From: Chloroflexota bacterium
GTDB lineage: Bacteria > Chloroflexota > Dehalococcoidia > GIF9 > AB-539-J10
NCBI GenBank assembly: GCA_013388845.1
Contig: JACAEN010000008.1
Coordinates: forward strand, 30,412-94,411
Direction: 5' to 3'
DNA length: 64,000 bases
In this document: positions 16,472 to 23,875 of the stretch, piece after piece
How positions within the stretch are numbered: position 1 is the first letter of the stretch
Layout of the letters: each line of letters opens with the position of its first letter
The notes under the pieces: model-generated
What the model saw: the letters and a program-made list of their open reading frames with translations, nothing else
What the model was told of the DNA's origin: nothing
Database searches by the model: none
Made by a program: the position numbers and the translations under genes

Positions 16472-16981
16472 ATGATAGACTCTCCGGTTCTGGTCCTTAA
16501 TCAGAGCTATGAGCCCCTTAACCTATGCCGCACGCGTCGGGCCGTAGTGCTGGTCATCCGTGGCAAAGCCGAGATACTGGAAAATAACAGAGGTGAGCTT
16601 CACTCCGCTAATCTCGTATTCCAGATACCTTCGGTAATCCGACTCGTCTATATGATTAAGCGCCCTCGCCATCAGAGAAAATTGAGCAGGGCTGAGGTAT
16701 TTACTCGTGACCAATACACTTGCCAGTATTGTGGTCGGCAAACCAGGGAGCTTACCCTAGACCACGTTATCCCACGGCGGCGGGGTGGGCAGCACGCCTG
16801 GGATAATGTGGTTAGTGCCTGCATTCCCTGCAACAGACGCAAAGGCGGACGTACGCCCAATGAAGCTAGAATGAAGTTGCTGCGTCAGCCACGTGCCCCT
16901 CGCAATGACGGTTTCTATATTCCCTATCACCTTCTCAATAATCACAGCGAATGGCAGAAGTATCTGCCCTCTATGAATTAG
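16472..16981 (+). CDS. HNH endonuclease
   Basis: 169 residues with an N-terminal domain (VLNQSYEPLNLCRTRRAVVL, the signature of a widespread bacterial single-HNH family) and an HNH core: CQYCGRQ, LTLDHVIPRRRGG with the catalytic DH, WDNVVSACIPCNRRKGG. The four Cys residues form the zinc site. This family is found as a single conserved gene in many phyla and is probably a housekeeping nuclease of unknown target, not a mobile one. Stand-alone gene. Confidence 0.88.
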   Translation: MIDSPVLVLNQSYEPLNLCRTRRAVVLVIRGKAEILENNRGELHSANLVFQIPSVIRLVYMIKRPRHQRKLSRAEVFTRDQYTCQYCGRQTRELTLDHVIPRRRGGQHAWDNVVSACIPCNRRKGGRTPNEARMKLLRQPRAPRNDGFYIPYHLLNNHSEWQKYLPSMN

Positions 16982-16996
16982 CTTAACCCCGACCCT

Positions 16997-17029
16997 CCCC
17001 CTTAAGATAAGGGGGATAAAGGGGGTTAT
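16997..17029 (+). repeat. R1 repeat
   Basis: CCCCCTTAAGATAAGGGGG followed by ATAAAGGGGGTTAT, an R1 variant 16 bp after the HNH stop codon. Confidence 0.75.
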
Positions 17030-17056
17030 CTCGAGGAGCAACATATTCCTGCTCGC

Positions 17057-17126
17057 TTCATAACTCCCCCGCCTGCCAAAGAATTTGTTCGGCGGCCAGG
17101 CCTGACGCCTCTTACCTTAAGAGGGG
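17057..17126 (-). repeat. R1 repeat interrupted by another palindrome
   Basis: On the minus strand CCCCTCTTAAGGTAAGAGG and GGGGGAGTTATGAA are R1 parts, but 37 bp (17071-17107) sit between them. That insert is itself nearly palindromic: GCCTGGCCGCCGAAC pairs with TTCTTTGGCAGGC. Confidence 0.7.
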
Positions 17127-17165
17127 AATTTTGGAAAGACTTACCTATTACCCCACAGATTTGTG

Positions 17166-17984
17166 CTAAGTTCGATCGGCTTCCTTAGAAGACTTCTCTT
17201 CTGGATGGATTAGCTCGTCCAGAGCTATCTCTTTAATCGCCTCACTATCCAATAATTGAACTGTTACCGTTTCCTTGAGCAAGTTAGCGCCGATTACCCT
17301 GGCTTTACCCCAGGGTGTTAATACCTCTTGTTTCAACTGAGGCATCTTGGCTTTAATAGCGGCATAGTCTTTGCTCTCATATGCCAGGCAGCAGAGGAGC
17401 CGGCCACAGATGCCCGATATCTTCATAGGATTCAAAACTAAGCTTTGTTCCTTGGCCATTTTGATAGATACTGAGGCAAAGCTGGTCAGGAAATTCTGGC
17501 AACATAAAGGATAGCCGCACTTGCCGATGCTCCCCAATAATTTACCCTCATCCCTAGCCTTTACCTGCCTTAGCTCCACCCGCGTTTCCAGAGCATGGCT
17601 CAATTTCCGAACCAACTCCCGGAAGTCCACCCTCTCCTCAGCACGAAAGAATATGGTCAGGCGCTCAACCTGAGAATCATAGCGAGCCGCTAGCGGCTTC
17701 ATCTTTAACCCGAGTTGGGCTACCATTTCCTGGCATTTGCTTAAGGCTTCCACTTCCAAGTTCCGCCAGACTTTCTCTATGTCCTCCGCTTCAGCCCGGC
17801 GCACCACTCTCGTCAATTGCTCGTCTGGTTGAGATGGGGCTTCCAGAGTAACGACTTTAGCCACGTCTGGACCATGCTCAGTATCCACCACTACATAGTC
17901 GGTCACTTGCAAGGCTATCTCACCAGAGTCGCAGTGGACCAATTTTCCTCTAGAGCGGAATTTGACTCCAATTATGTTAGCCAT
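17166..17984 (-). CDS. ricT: PSP1/RicT-family regulatory protein
   Basis: 272 residues with the PSP1 domain: IIGVKFRSRGKLVHCDSGE at the start, the Cys-rich core GKCGYPLCCQNFL and SGICGRLLCCLAYE, then a KMP-containing tail. In Bacillus RicT (YaaT) forms the Y-complex with RicA and RicF and steers RNase Y processing; the paired Cys motifs bind an Fe-S cluster. An RNase Y gene (rny) lies in this window. The gene is next to holB, the same pairing as in Bacillus, which supports the symbol. Confidence 0.88.
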   Translation of the reverse strand: MANIIGVKFRSRGKLVHCDSGEIALQVTDYVVVDTEHGPDVAKVVTLEAPSQPDEQLTRVVRRAEAEDIEKVWRNLEVEALSKCQEMVAQLGLKMKPLAARYDSQVERLTIFFRAEERVDFRELVRKLSHALETRVELRQVKARDEGKLLGSIGKCGYPLCCQNFLTSFASVSIKMAKEQSLVLNPMKISGICGRLLCCLAYESKDYAAIKAKMPQLKQEVLTPWGKARVIGANLLKETVTVQLLDSEAIKEIALDELIHPEEKSSKEADRT

Positions 17985-17992
17985 CGACGTGT

Positions 17993-18075
17993 AAATCCTA
18001 AACTCTAATTTCTAAGCCCTAAACAAACTCAAAATCCCTAATTGTTTAGGATTTCGTATTTAGTGCTTAGGATTT
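17993..18075 (-). repeat. R5 repeat supplying the holB stop codon
   Basis: The minus strand begins AATCCTAAGCACTAAAT and ends TTTAGGGCTTAGAAATTAG, matching the 10805-10935 copy at both ends. Its first bases are in frame with holB and encode Asn-Pro-Lys-His-stop, so the repeat forms the end of that gene. Confidence 0.7.
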
Positions 18076-19058
18076 TCCCTCCTGGGTAAATTGAGCATCA
18101 GCCGTTCCCAGGCTAGACGGGGATTAACATTCTGGGAGATTTCCTCCTGCAACAAGCAAAGATTAGCCAGAAACCCTTCAATCTCGCTCAGAGTTAATCC
18201 CCGAGCCTGTTCTTTCAGAGCCGTCTCATAATCCACATTGATGATGGCTTCCTGGCAACCACTTTTAATGAGCATCAAATCACGCCACCAATCGAGCCAA
18301 ATCTCTATTATTTCTGCCCCGGCTCGCCTGTTCTGGGTAAATTGGTTTGCTAGCTCCTGGGCATAGGCAAACCTTTGCTCTAAGCCGGCATTCGCCAAGG
18401 AGACCAGTTTAGCTATCCTTTGAGAGCGTTGCTCCAATACATCCTCATTAGCTAAAGCCAACAATGCCCAGCCCAGGCGACCATGGCATAATCGAGCCAG
18501 GAGCTTGGCTTTATCAGCCTCAACGTTATATGACTTGATGAGTATCTCTTGCACCTGCTCTGATGGCACAGGCTTCAATTCCAGCCACTGACACCGGGAA
18601 GTAATTGTCGGCAAGAGGCGTTCTTCCTCAGCTGCCAATAAAAGCCAAACGACCCTGGGCGGTGGCTCTTCCAATATCTTGAGCAAGGAATTGGCTGCTT
18701 CAGTGGAAAGAAATTCAGCGTCGTCAATGATAAACACCTTACACTTACCCTCATATGGGGGCAGATTAGCTAAGTGCTGCAGCCCTCGAATATCATCAAT
18801 GCCAATCTCCGTTCTAGAATCCAAACCAATAGGGGTGACATCAGCATGCTTGCCCTCCAGGATTCGCTGGCAGGAACGGCATTGACCGCAAGGCAGTTCG
18901 GGTCCATCGCAATTTAAGGCTTGAGCTAGATTGAGAGCTAAAGTCCCCTTCCCCACATGCCTTGGCCCTACTAGAAGATAGGCGTGAGCTACAGAATTGG
19001 TCTTAAGGCTGTAGTCCAGCAAAGATAGAATTTTGTCCTGTCCTATGACTTGCCACAT
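18060..19058 (-). CDS. holB: DNA polymerase III subunit delta'
   Basis: A clamp-loader subunit that helps load the beta sliding clamp. 332 residues with an AAA+ core: LLVGPRHVGKGTLALNLAQ (Walker A in a degenerate GKG form, typical of delta'), the zinc finger CGQCRSCQRI, IIDDAEFLSTEAANSLLKIL, LEEPPPRVVWLL and TITSRCQWLELKPV (sensor 1 with SRC). The C-terminal collar domain is less conserved. The last residues NPKH and the stop are provided by an R5 repeat, so the native C-terminus may have been replaced. It lies 1 bp from lysA and is followed by ricT. Confidence 0.9.
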   Translation of the reverse strand: MWQVIGQDKILSLLDYSLKTNSVAHAYLLVGPRHVGKGTLALNLAQALNCDGPELPCGQCRSCQRILEGKHADVTPIGLDSRTEIGIDDIRGLQHLANLPPYEGKCKVFIIDDAEFLSTEAANSLLKILEEPPPRVVWLLLAAEEERLLPTITSRCQWLELKPVPSEQVQEILIKSYNVEADKAKLLARLCHGRLGWALLALANEDVLEQRSQRIAKLVSLANAGLEQRFAYAQELANQFTQNRRAGAEIIEIWLDWWRDLMLIKSGCQEAIINVDYETALKEQARGLTLSEIEGFLANLCLLQEEISQNVNPRLAWERLMLNLPRRENPKH

Positions 19059-19059
19059 G

Positions 19060-20385
19060 TTAAATCAGGTCCAGGTTCATCAAATCCTGATAAGTTTCCC
19101 GTCGCCGAATAAGACGCGCTTGCCCTTCTTTCACCATAACTATAGCTGGCCTGGGCAGGGCATTATAATTGCTCGACATAGGTATGCAATAGGCGCCGCA
19201 GACTGGAATAGCTATGATGTCACCGGGCTGCACTGAACCCAAATTGATATCCCTCACTAATATATCACCGGACTGACAGAGCTTGCCAGCAATAGTAACC
19301 ACCTCTCTTTCCGCCTTCGAAGCTTTGTTAGCCACCAGAGCCTCATATTTGGCTCCGTAAAGAGCCGGGCGGATATTGTCGCTTATGCCGCCGTCAACAC
19401 AGACATATTTCTTTATGCCCGGTATCTCCTTTATCGCCCCAACCTTGTATAATGCCACCCCGACCTGGCCGACAATCGCCCTGCCGGGCTCGATAATGAG
19501 CCGAGGACGACCCAACCCCAGTTCCGAAACAAGACTATTCAACTTGCCAGTCACAGCCCGGGCATACTCAGCTATCGTGGGCACCTTAGAGTCCATAGTG
19601 TAGGGAACGGCAAAGCCGCCACCGATGTCGAATTCGCTAAGGTTAAAGCCAAATTTTCGGCCCATTTCCTGGGCAAAGCGCAGCACCAGCTCTATAGCCA
19701 GTTCGTAAGGCTGAATCTCGGACACCGGAGAGCCAAGATGAAAATGAAAGCCTAAAAGGTTGAGGTTGGAGGCTGACAAAGCCTGCCTTACTGCCTCTTC
19801 AGCCTGCCCGGTCGCCAAAGGAAAGCCAAATTTGCTCTCTATCGTCCCGGTCGTAGTATATTGGTGAGTGTGGGGGTCGACCGCCGGAGTGAGGCGAAGC
19901 AAAATATCTTGCCTCATCCTCCTTTCCTTGACCAGCTTGTTAAGTAACTCAAGTTCATAAAAGTTGTCCACCACAATTCTGCCCACTCCCCAATCCAGAG
20001 CCAGATTCAGCTCTTCTGGCGTCTTGTTGTTGCCGTGGAAATAGACCTTGCCCAGAGGAAAATCCACGGAGTGGGCGATGCTGAGTTCTCCTCCGGAGAC
20101 AACGTCGAGCCCCAGGCCTTCTTCCTTAAATACAAAAGCCAAAGCTCGGTTCAGGAAGGCTTTGGAGGCATAAATGACTAGAGTATCAGGATAATATTTG
20201 CCGAACTCGTCTTTAAATTCTCGGCACTTGTGGCGGAGGGTGATTTCGTCGAAAAGATAGAGCGGTGTGCCGAATTCCTCAGCCAACTCCACAACATCGC
20301 AGCCACCAATAAGGAGGTGACCTTTTTGACTTATTTCAGCGGTTAGGGGGAAAAGGGCTAGCCTGGGCACCTTTCTTGCGTTCAT
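19060..20385 (-). CDS. lysA: Diaminopimelate decarboxylase
   Basis: LysA is a PLP enzyme of fold type III that makes lysine from meso-diaminopimelate. The 441 residues show the PLP lysine in VIYASKAFLN, the HFHLGSP motif, the ESKFGFPL and EFDIGGGFAVPY segments (phosphate binding), EPGRAIVG, and the C-terminal VCGAYCIPMSSNYN with the active-site Cys-Gly-Ala-Tyr. Length is typical. No lysine riboswitch is seen in the 109 bp upstream. It is head of the lysA-holB-ricT transcript. Confidence 0.95.
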   Translation of the reverse strand: MNARKVPRLALFPLTAEISQKGHLLIGGCDVVELAEEFGTPLYLFDEITLRHKCREFKDEFGKYYPDTLVIYASKAFLNRALAFVFKEEGLGLDVVSGGELSIAHSVDFPLGKVYFHGNNKTPEELNLALDWGVGRIVVDNFYELELLNKLVKERRMRQDILLRLTPAVDPHTHQYTTTGTIESKFGFPLATGQAEEAVRQALSASNLNLLGFHFHLGSPVSEIQPYELAIELVLRFAQEMGRKFGFNLSEFDIGGGFAVPYTMDSKVPTIAEYARAVTGKLNSLVSELGLGRPRLIIEPGRAIVGQVGVALYKVGAIKEIPGIKKYVCVDGGISDNIRPALYGAKYEALVANKASKAEREVVTIAGKLCQSGDILVRDINLGSVQPGDIIAIPVCGAYCIPMSSNYNALPRPAIVMVKEGQARLIRRRETYQDLMNLDLI

Positions 20386-20494
20386 GCTGATATGGTAGCT
20401 GGTAATGCTCGATAAGTCAAAAACGACTGGACGAAGTCCTTGCCCTCGCCCATCACCCTGAGAGCAAGAATAAATTACCTACACGACAGTCCCA

Positions 20495-21754
20495 CTAAGC
20501 AAGCTGGGTCATCAAATAGAGGCTGCCTATGCTGGCGGCTAGCAACAGCGGGGTTAATACCAAGCCCACTCGGAAGTATTGCCGCGGTCTGATGTCCAAA
20601 CCTCTCTGCCGCAGAAGAACTATCCAGAGCATGGAAGAAAGGGAGCCCACAATAGTGAGATTAGGACCGAGGTCGGCACCCAGAATGGCGGCATAAATAA
20701 AGCTGGGGGCAGGTAAAGAATTGGCGACACCCAAGCTGGATACGGAAACCATCATCATTGACCAGTTGTTAATTAAATTGGAGCCCAGAGCATTGCCCAG
20801 GGCAACAGTCGCAATGCCTCTAAACGATTCCTGAGGAAAGGACTGCGCCAGGGCGTTTGCCAGAGCAGCGATGACGCCGCTATTTCCCAGCCCTTTTACC
20901 ACCACAGCAAGGCTGAAGATAAAGAGCAAAATAGACCAGGATATGCCCGAACCTATCTCTCGGAGATGGAGGCGACGGAACGCTAATCCCCCACTTATTA
21001 GCAGCAATCCCCCTCCCAGCGCTGCCCAAAAGAGGGGTAATCCATGAACAGAGATTGCCAGATAAGCTACGGCAATAAATCCCAGAGCCAGACAGGTGTA
21101 CTTGAAAAAGACATCTCGAGACGGATAAGTTAGCGTATTAGCTTTAAAATCAGCGGAAATCTCATGGCGGAAAAGAAGACGAAAAACGAGCATGTTCACT
21201 CCAATACCCACCAGACTGGGTAGCAGAAGATAGCGCAAATACTCGCCAAGGGTGAGGTGAAAGGCGGTAAAGGGCAACAAGTTCACGGGATTAGACACCG
21301 GCAAGAGTAGAGAAGCAGTATTGGCGATAAAGGCACAGGTAAACACATAGGGCAAGGGGTTAAGCTTTAACTTGCTGACCATGGTGAAAACAATGGGGGT
21401 TAATACTAAAGCAGTGGCATCGTTAGAGAGGAATGCTGTGATTACGGTTCCTAAGGCAAAAATGGTGAAGAACAGAACCTGACCCTTCCCTTTCGCCACG
21501 TTTACCGCTTGGTAAGCACTCCACTGGAAAAAGCCCGCCTTCTCCGCAGCTACACATATCAGCATCAGCCCCAGAAAGAAAAGCAAAATAGGAGCAACCT
21601 CCTGTAACACAGCCAGTAATTGCTGTGGCAATACCTGACCACTAATTAACATCAGGCCTGCACCGATGGCTGCTGCTGTGCCCTCGTTAAGTGGCTTGGG
21701 ACGCAGCATTATCAAAACCACGGTGATCACAGAGATAGAAAGAGCAATCCACAT
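20495..21754 (-). CDS. ArsB/NhaD-family permease (arsenite-efflux type)
   Basis: 419 residues, about 11 hydrophobic segments. ArsB-like motifs are present: FLSNDATALVLTPIVF in the first half, LLPVSNPVNLLPF, GSNLINNWSMMM, and LGADLGPNLTIVGSLSSMLW near the end, the counterpart of the GCDLGPKITPIGSLATLLW region of ArsB. ArsB exports arsenite using the membrane potential or with ArsA. No arsR, arsA or arsC is beside it, so the substrate is inferred only from similarity; other ion-transporter superfamily members are possible. A bidirectional-looking hairpin precedes it. Confidence 0.8.
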   Translation of the reverse strand: MWIALSISVITVVLIMLRPKPLNEGTAAAIGAGLMLISGQVLPQQLLAVLQEVAPILLFFLGLMLICVAAEKAGFFQWSAYQAVNVAKGKGQVLFFTIFALGTVITAFLSNDATALVLTPIVFTMVSKLKLNPLPYVFTCAFIANTASLLLPVSNPVNLLPFTAFHLTLGEYLRYLLLPSLVGIGVNMLVFRLLFRHEISADFKANTLTYPSRDVFFKYTCLALGFIAVAYLAISVHGLPLFWAALGGGLLLISGGLAFRRLHLREIGSGISWSILLFIFSLAVVVKGLGNSGVIAALANALAQSFPQESFRGIATVALGNALGSNLINNWSMMMVSVSSLGVANSLPAPSFIYAAILGADLGPNLTIVGSLSSMLWIVLLRQRGLDIRPRQYFRVGLVLTPLLLAASIGSLYLMTQLA

Positions 21755-21780
21755 TTCTTCACATACCCTGGGTATAATCC

Positions 21781-21826
21781 AAAAGCAAAGAAGCTATCCC
21801 CGTTTAGAGATAGCCCCTTTGCTTTT
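21781..21826. terminator. Strong hairpin between the small Lys/Ala gene and the permease
   Basis: AAAAGCAAAG pairs with CTTTGCTTTT at the base, and GCTATC with GATAGC above, with a CCCCGTTTAGA loop. The arms end in A and T runs, so it could work as a terminator in either direction; on the minus strand it follows the 24-residue gene. Confidence 0.7.
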
Positions 21827-21843
21827 TACTTTTCCAGGCTTAA

Positions 21844-21918
21844 CTACTTCTTGGATTTCTTGGCCTTCGGCTTAGCTGCCGCTTTTGCGGCTTTCTTAGC
21901 GGGCTTACTGCACGCCAC
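21844..21918 (-). CDS. 24-residue Lys/Ala-rich basic protein
   Basis: On the minus strand, AAAGGAGGTGAGATAAA precedes a GTG that starts a 24-codon frame: MACSKPAKKAAKAAAKPKAK followed by KSKK and TAG. Ten or more residues are Lys and most others Ala/Pro, like the basic tails of histone H1-type or ribosome-associated proteins. The ribosome binding site is nearly perfect, a hairpin terminator follows 18 bp after the stop, and a promoter-like TTGACA lies about 100 bp upstream, so it has a complete transcription unit of its own. Too short for usual gene callers. Function unknown; nucleic-acid binding is an inference from charge. Confidence 0.65.
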   Translation of the reverse strand: MACSKPAKKAAKAAAKPKAKKSKK

Positions 21919-21995
21919 TTTATCTCACCTCCTTTTTTCTATTCAGTGTCATCCCCTAATCCACTATCATCACCACAAAAACACTTCATACGTTT

Positions 21996-22023
21996 ATTTT
22001 CTCATACTTTTGAAGTTTGTCAA
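21996..22023 (-). promoter_or_regulatory. Putative promoter of the 24-residue gene
   Basis: Minus-strand TTGACA (22018-22023), then a 17-bp spacer and a weak AAAATA box. It leaves a leader of about 70 bases before the ribosome binding site. Confidence 0.4.
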
Positions 22024-22097
22024 TAGTACTTTTGCCGAGGTTGTCTAGTAACCTATTTGCGTGAGGGTTTTGACCCTCGTGGTTCCCTAGCTTTCGC

Positions 22098-23174
22098 TCA
22101 GAGCTTTAGTTTCGCTATTACAGCGTCGGCGACCTGGCTGGTGCCCACAGCGGTGGACGGGTCGAGCTTCAAATCATAGGTGAGGTTCTTGCCTTCAGCT
22201 ATGACGTCAGCTATAGCCTTTTCCAGCCTATCGGCGCTATCCTTTTCTCCCAGATGACGCAGCATCATCACCCCGGAGAGCATCATAGCCATGGGATTGA
22301 CCTTATTTTGCCCGGCATACTTGGGGGCGCTGCCATGGGTAGGCTCAAAGATAGCCACCTCGTCCCCGATGTTGGCTCCCGGCGCTACGCCCATGCCACC
22401 AACCAAACCAGCACAGAGGTCGGAAATTATGTCGCCGTACAAATTGGGCAGCATGAGGACGTCAAACATCTGAGGCTTCCTGACCAGTTCCATGCAGGTT
22501 GCATCCACGAGCATATCGCTAAACTCTATGTCGCTATATCCTTTAGCTACTTCACGAGCAGTATCTAGAAACAGTCCATCGGAGAACTTGAGTATGTTAG
22601 CCTTGTGAACTGCGGTGACCCTCTTCCTGCCGTTCCGTCTGGCATATTCAAAGGCAAATTTGACAATTCGCCGGCTCGCTGTTTGAGATATAATCTTCAG
22701 GCTCACAGCAGAGTCTTTTCTTAGCTCCTTTCCCGTGGCATCGTGCACCAAGTCCAGCAACTGCTTGGTTGCTGTGTCACCCTTGGCAAATTCGATGCCA
22801 GCATAGAGGTCTTCGGTATTTTCCCTGACCACCACTATATCCACGTTTTTGAATGGCGTATTTATACCGGGATAAACCTTGTAAGGACGAAGGCAAGCAT
22901 AAAGGTCTAACTTCTGCCTCAAAGCGACATTGACGCTCCGGAAACCCGTGCCTATGGGTGTGGTCACCGGTCCCTTAAGGGCAACTTTGTTTTTCCTTAG
23001 GGACTGGAGGGCACTTTCAGGAAGGGGGGGGCCAAACTTCTCCTGAGCCTGACTGCCTATGATAACAGTGTCCCACTGAAACTTGACCCCCGTAGCTTCC
23101 AGCACCCGCCGTGTCGCCTCAGCCACTTCAGGGCCTATGCCATCGCCAGGGATAAAAGTTATTCTGTGCTGCAT
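22098..23174 (-). CDS. icd: Isocitrate dehydrogenase (NADP-type residues)
   Basis: 358 residues of the beta-decarboxylating dehydrogenase family. RSVNVALRQKLDLYACLRP has the Ser/Asn/Arg set of isocitrate dehydrogenase, where isopropylmalate dehydrogenases have a Leu-rich motif. VVRENTEDLYAGIEF and PNLYGDIISDLCAGLVGG are shared family motifs. HGSAPKYAGQNKVNP contains the Lys-Tyr pair that in E. coli Icd selects NADP. It lies 79 bp after the aconitase-type small subunit in the same direction, giving citrate to 2-oxoglutarate in one cluster. Homoisocitrate dehydrogenase is the main alternative. Confidence 0.82.
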   Translation of the reverse strand: MQHRITFIPGDGIGPEVAEATRRVLEATGVKFQWDTVIIGSQAQEKFGPPLPESALQSLRKNKVALKGPVTTPIGTGFRSVNVALRQKLDLYACLRPYKVYPGINTPFKNVDIVVVRENTEDLYAGIEFAKGDTATKQLLDLVHDATGKELRKDSAVSLKIISQTASRRIVKFAFEYARRNGRKRVTAVHKANILKFSDGLFLDTAREVAKGYSDIEFSDMLVDATCMELVRKPQMFDVLMLPNLYGDIISDLCAGLVGGMGVAPGANIGDEVAIFEPTHGSAPKYAGQNKVNPMAMMLSGVMMLRHLGEKDSADRLEKAIADVIAEGKNLTYDLKLDPSTAVGTSQVADAVIAKLKL

Positions 23175-23204
23175 CCCTTATATCGTAACATAACTCCGAA
23201 AAGA

Positions 23205-23240
23205 GATTCTTCGCCCCGATAAGTCAGGGCTCAGAATGAC
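23205..23240 (+). repeat. R4 repeat
   Basis: GATTCTTCGCCCCGATAAGT followed by CAGGGCTCAGAATGAC; related copies lie at 45359-45426, 54022-54057 and 56156-56192. It fills the gap between icd and the dehydratase small subunit. Confidence 0.75.
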
Positions 23241-23253
23241 AAGTGGAATGGAC

Positions 23254-23787
23254 TTAATTCTCTAGGTTGAAGCCCTTATGCTTTTGTATGTACGGGATAA
23301 GCCCACCCTCTTTAAGGATGGCGGACATTATTGGCGGCATCTTGCTACAGCTTAATGTAATACCCGAGGTCAGATTAGCAATCTTGCCACCGGTCACATC
23401 TATTTCCAGCTCATCGCCGTCGCTGATCTTATCAGTATCGCAAAGCAGGACCGGCACACCCTGGTTTACGGCGTTCCGGAAAAAGATGCGGGCTGCCGAT
23501 TTGGCTAGAATAGCGCCCACTCCTGACATTTTGATTACTACCGGGGCATGTTCTCGGCTGGAACCCAAGCCGAGATTTTTGCCCGCCACCAAGATCGCTT
23601 TGCCTGCACCCACTGCTGACAAAGTCCTTACTCTTGAGGCAAATCCAGGCATAGCATCCTCCAGAACATGCTTGGCGAGCTCAGATAAGTTGCTCCGCAG
23701 ATGGGCAAACCTGCCGGGGATAATATCATCAGTGGAGATATTATCCCCCAATTTAATAGCTTTACCCTTAAGCACCAAATCTGGCAT
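23254..23787 (-). CDS. Aconitase/3-isopropylmalate dehydratase family, small subunit
   Basis: The swivel subunit (about 177 residues from the ATG) that pairs with the next gene to isomerise a hydroxy acid. Motifs: GDNISTDDIIPGRFAHL, NLGLGSSREHAPVVIK with the substrate-binding SSR, ARIFFRNAVNQGVPVL and CDTDKISDGDELEID. In LeuD the specificity loop reads YLRT after GR; here the sequence is GRFAHLRSNL, which argues against a plain LeuD. The ATG at 23787 has GGAAGG seven bases upstream; a GTG at 23793 is also in frame. With icd downstream, an aconitase role is the best inference. Confidence 0.82.
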   Translation of the reverse strand: MPDLVLKGKAIKLGDNISTDDIIPGRFAHLRSNLSELAKHVLEDAMPGFASRVRTLSAVGAGKAILVAGKNLGLGSSREHAPVVIKMSGVGAILAKSAARIFFRNAVNQGVPVLLCDTDKISDGDELEIDVTGGKIANLTSGITLSCSKMPPIMSAILKEGGLIPYIQKHKGFNLEN

Positions 23788-23799
23788 TGTCACCCTTCC

Positions 23800-23875
23800 T
23801 GCAAACCAAAAGCCAAAGACAAAAAATCAAAATGACAAACCAAAGTGCAAAGCTTTTGCATTTTGCATTTTAGCT
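23800..23875. repeat. AT-rich TTTGCA/AAATGACA repeat block
   Basis: The block between the dehydratase subunits is made of short runs such as AAAAATCAAAATGACAAACC and GCAAAGCTTTTGCATTTTGC, including the inverted repeat GCAAAGCTTTTGC. Its edge touches the stop codon of the large-subunit gene. Similar in style to R5. Confidence 0.5.

Noticed and set aside
20386-20494. Possible lysine riboswitch ahead of lysA
   Set aside because: The gap is only 109 bp and shows none of the conserved helices of the lysine riboswitch.
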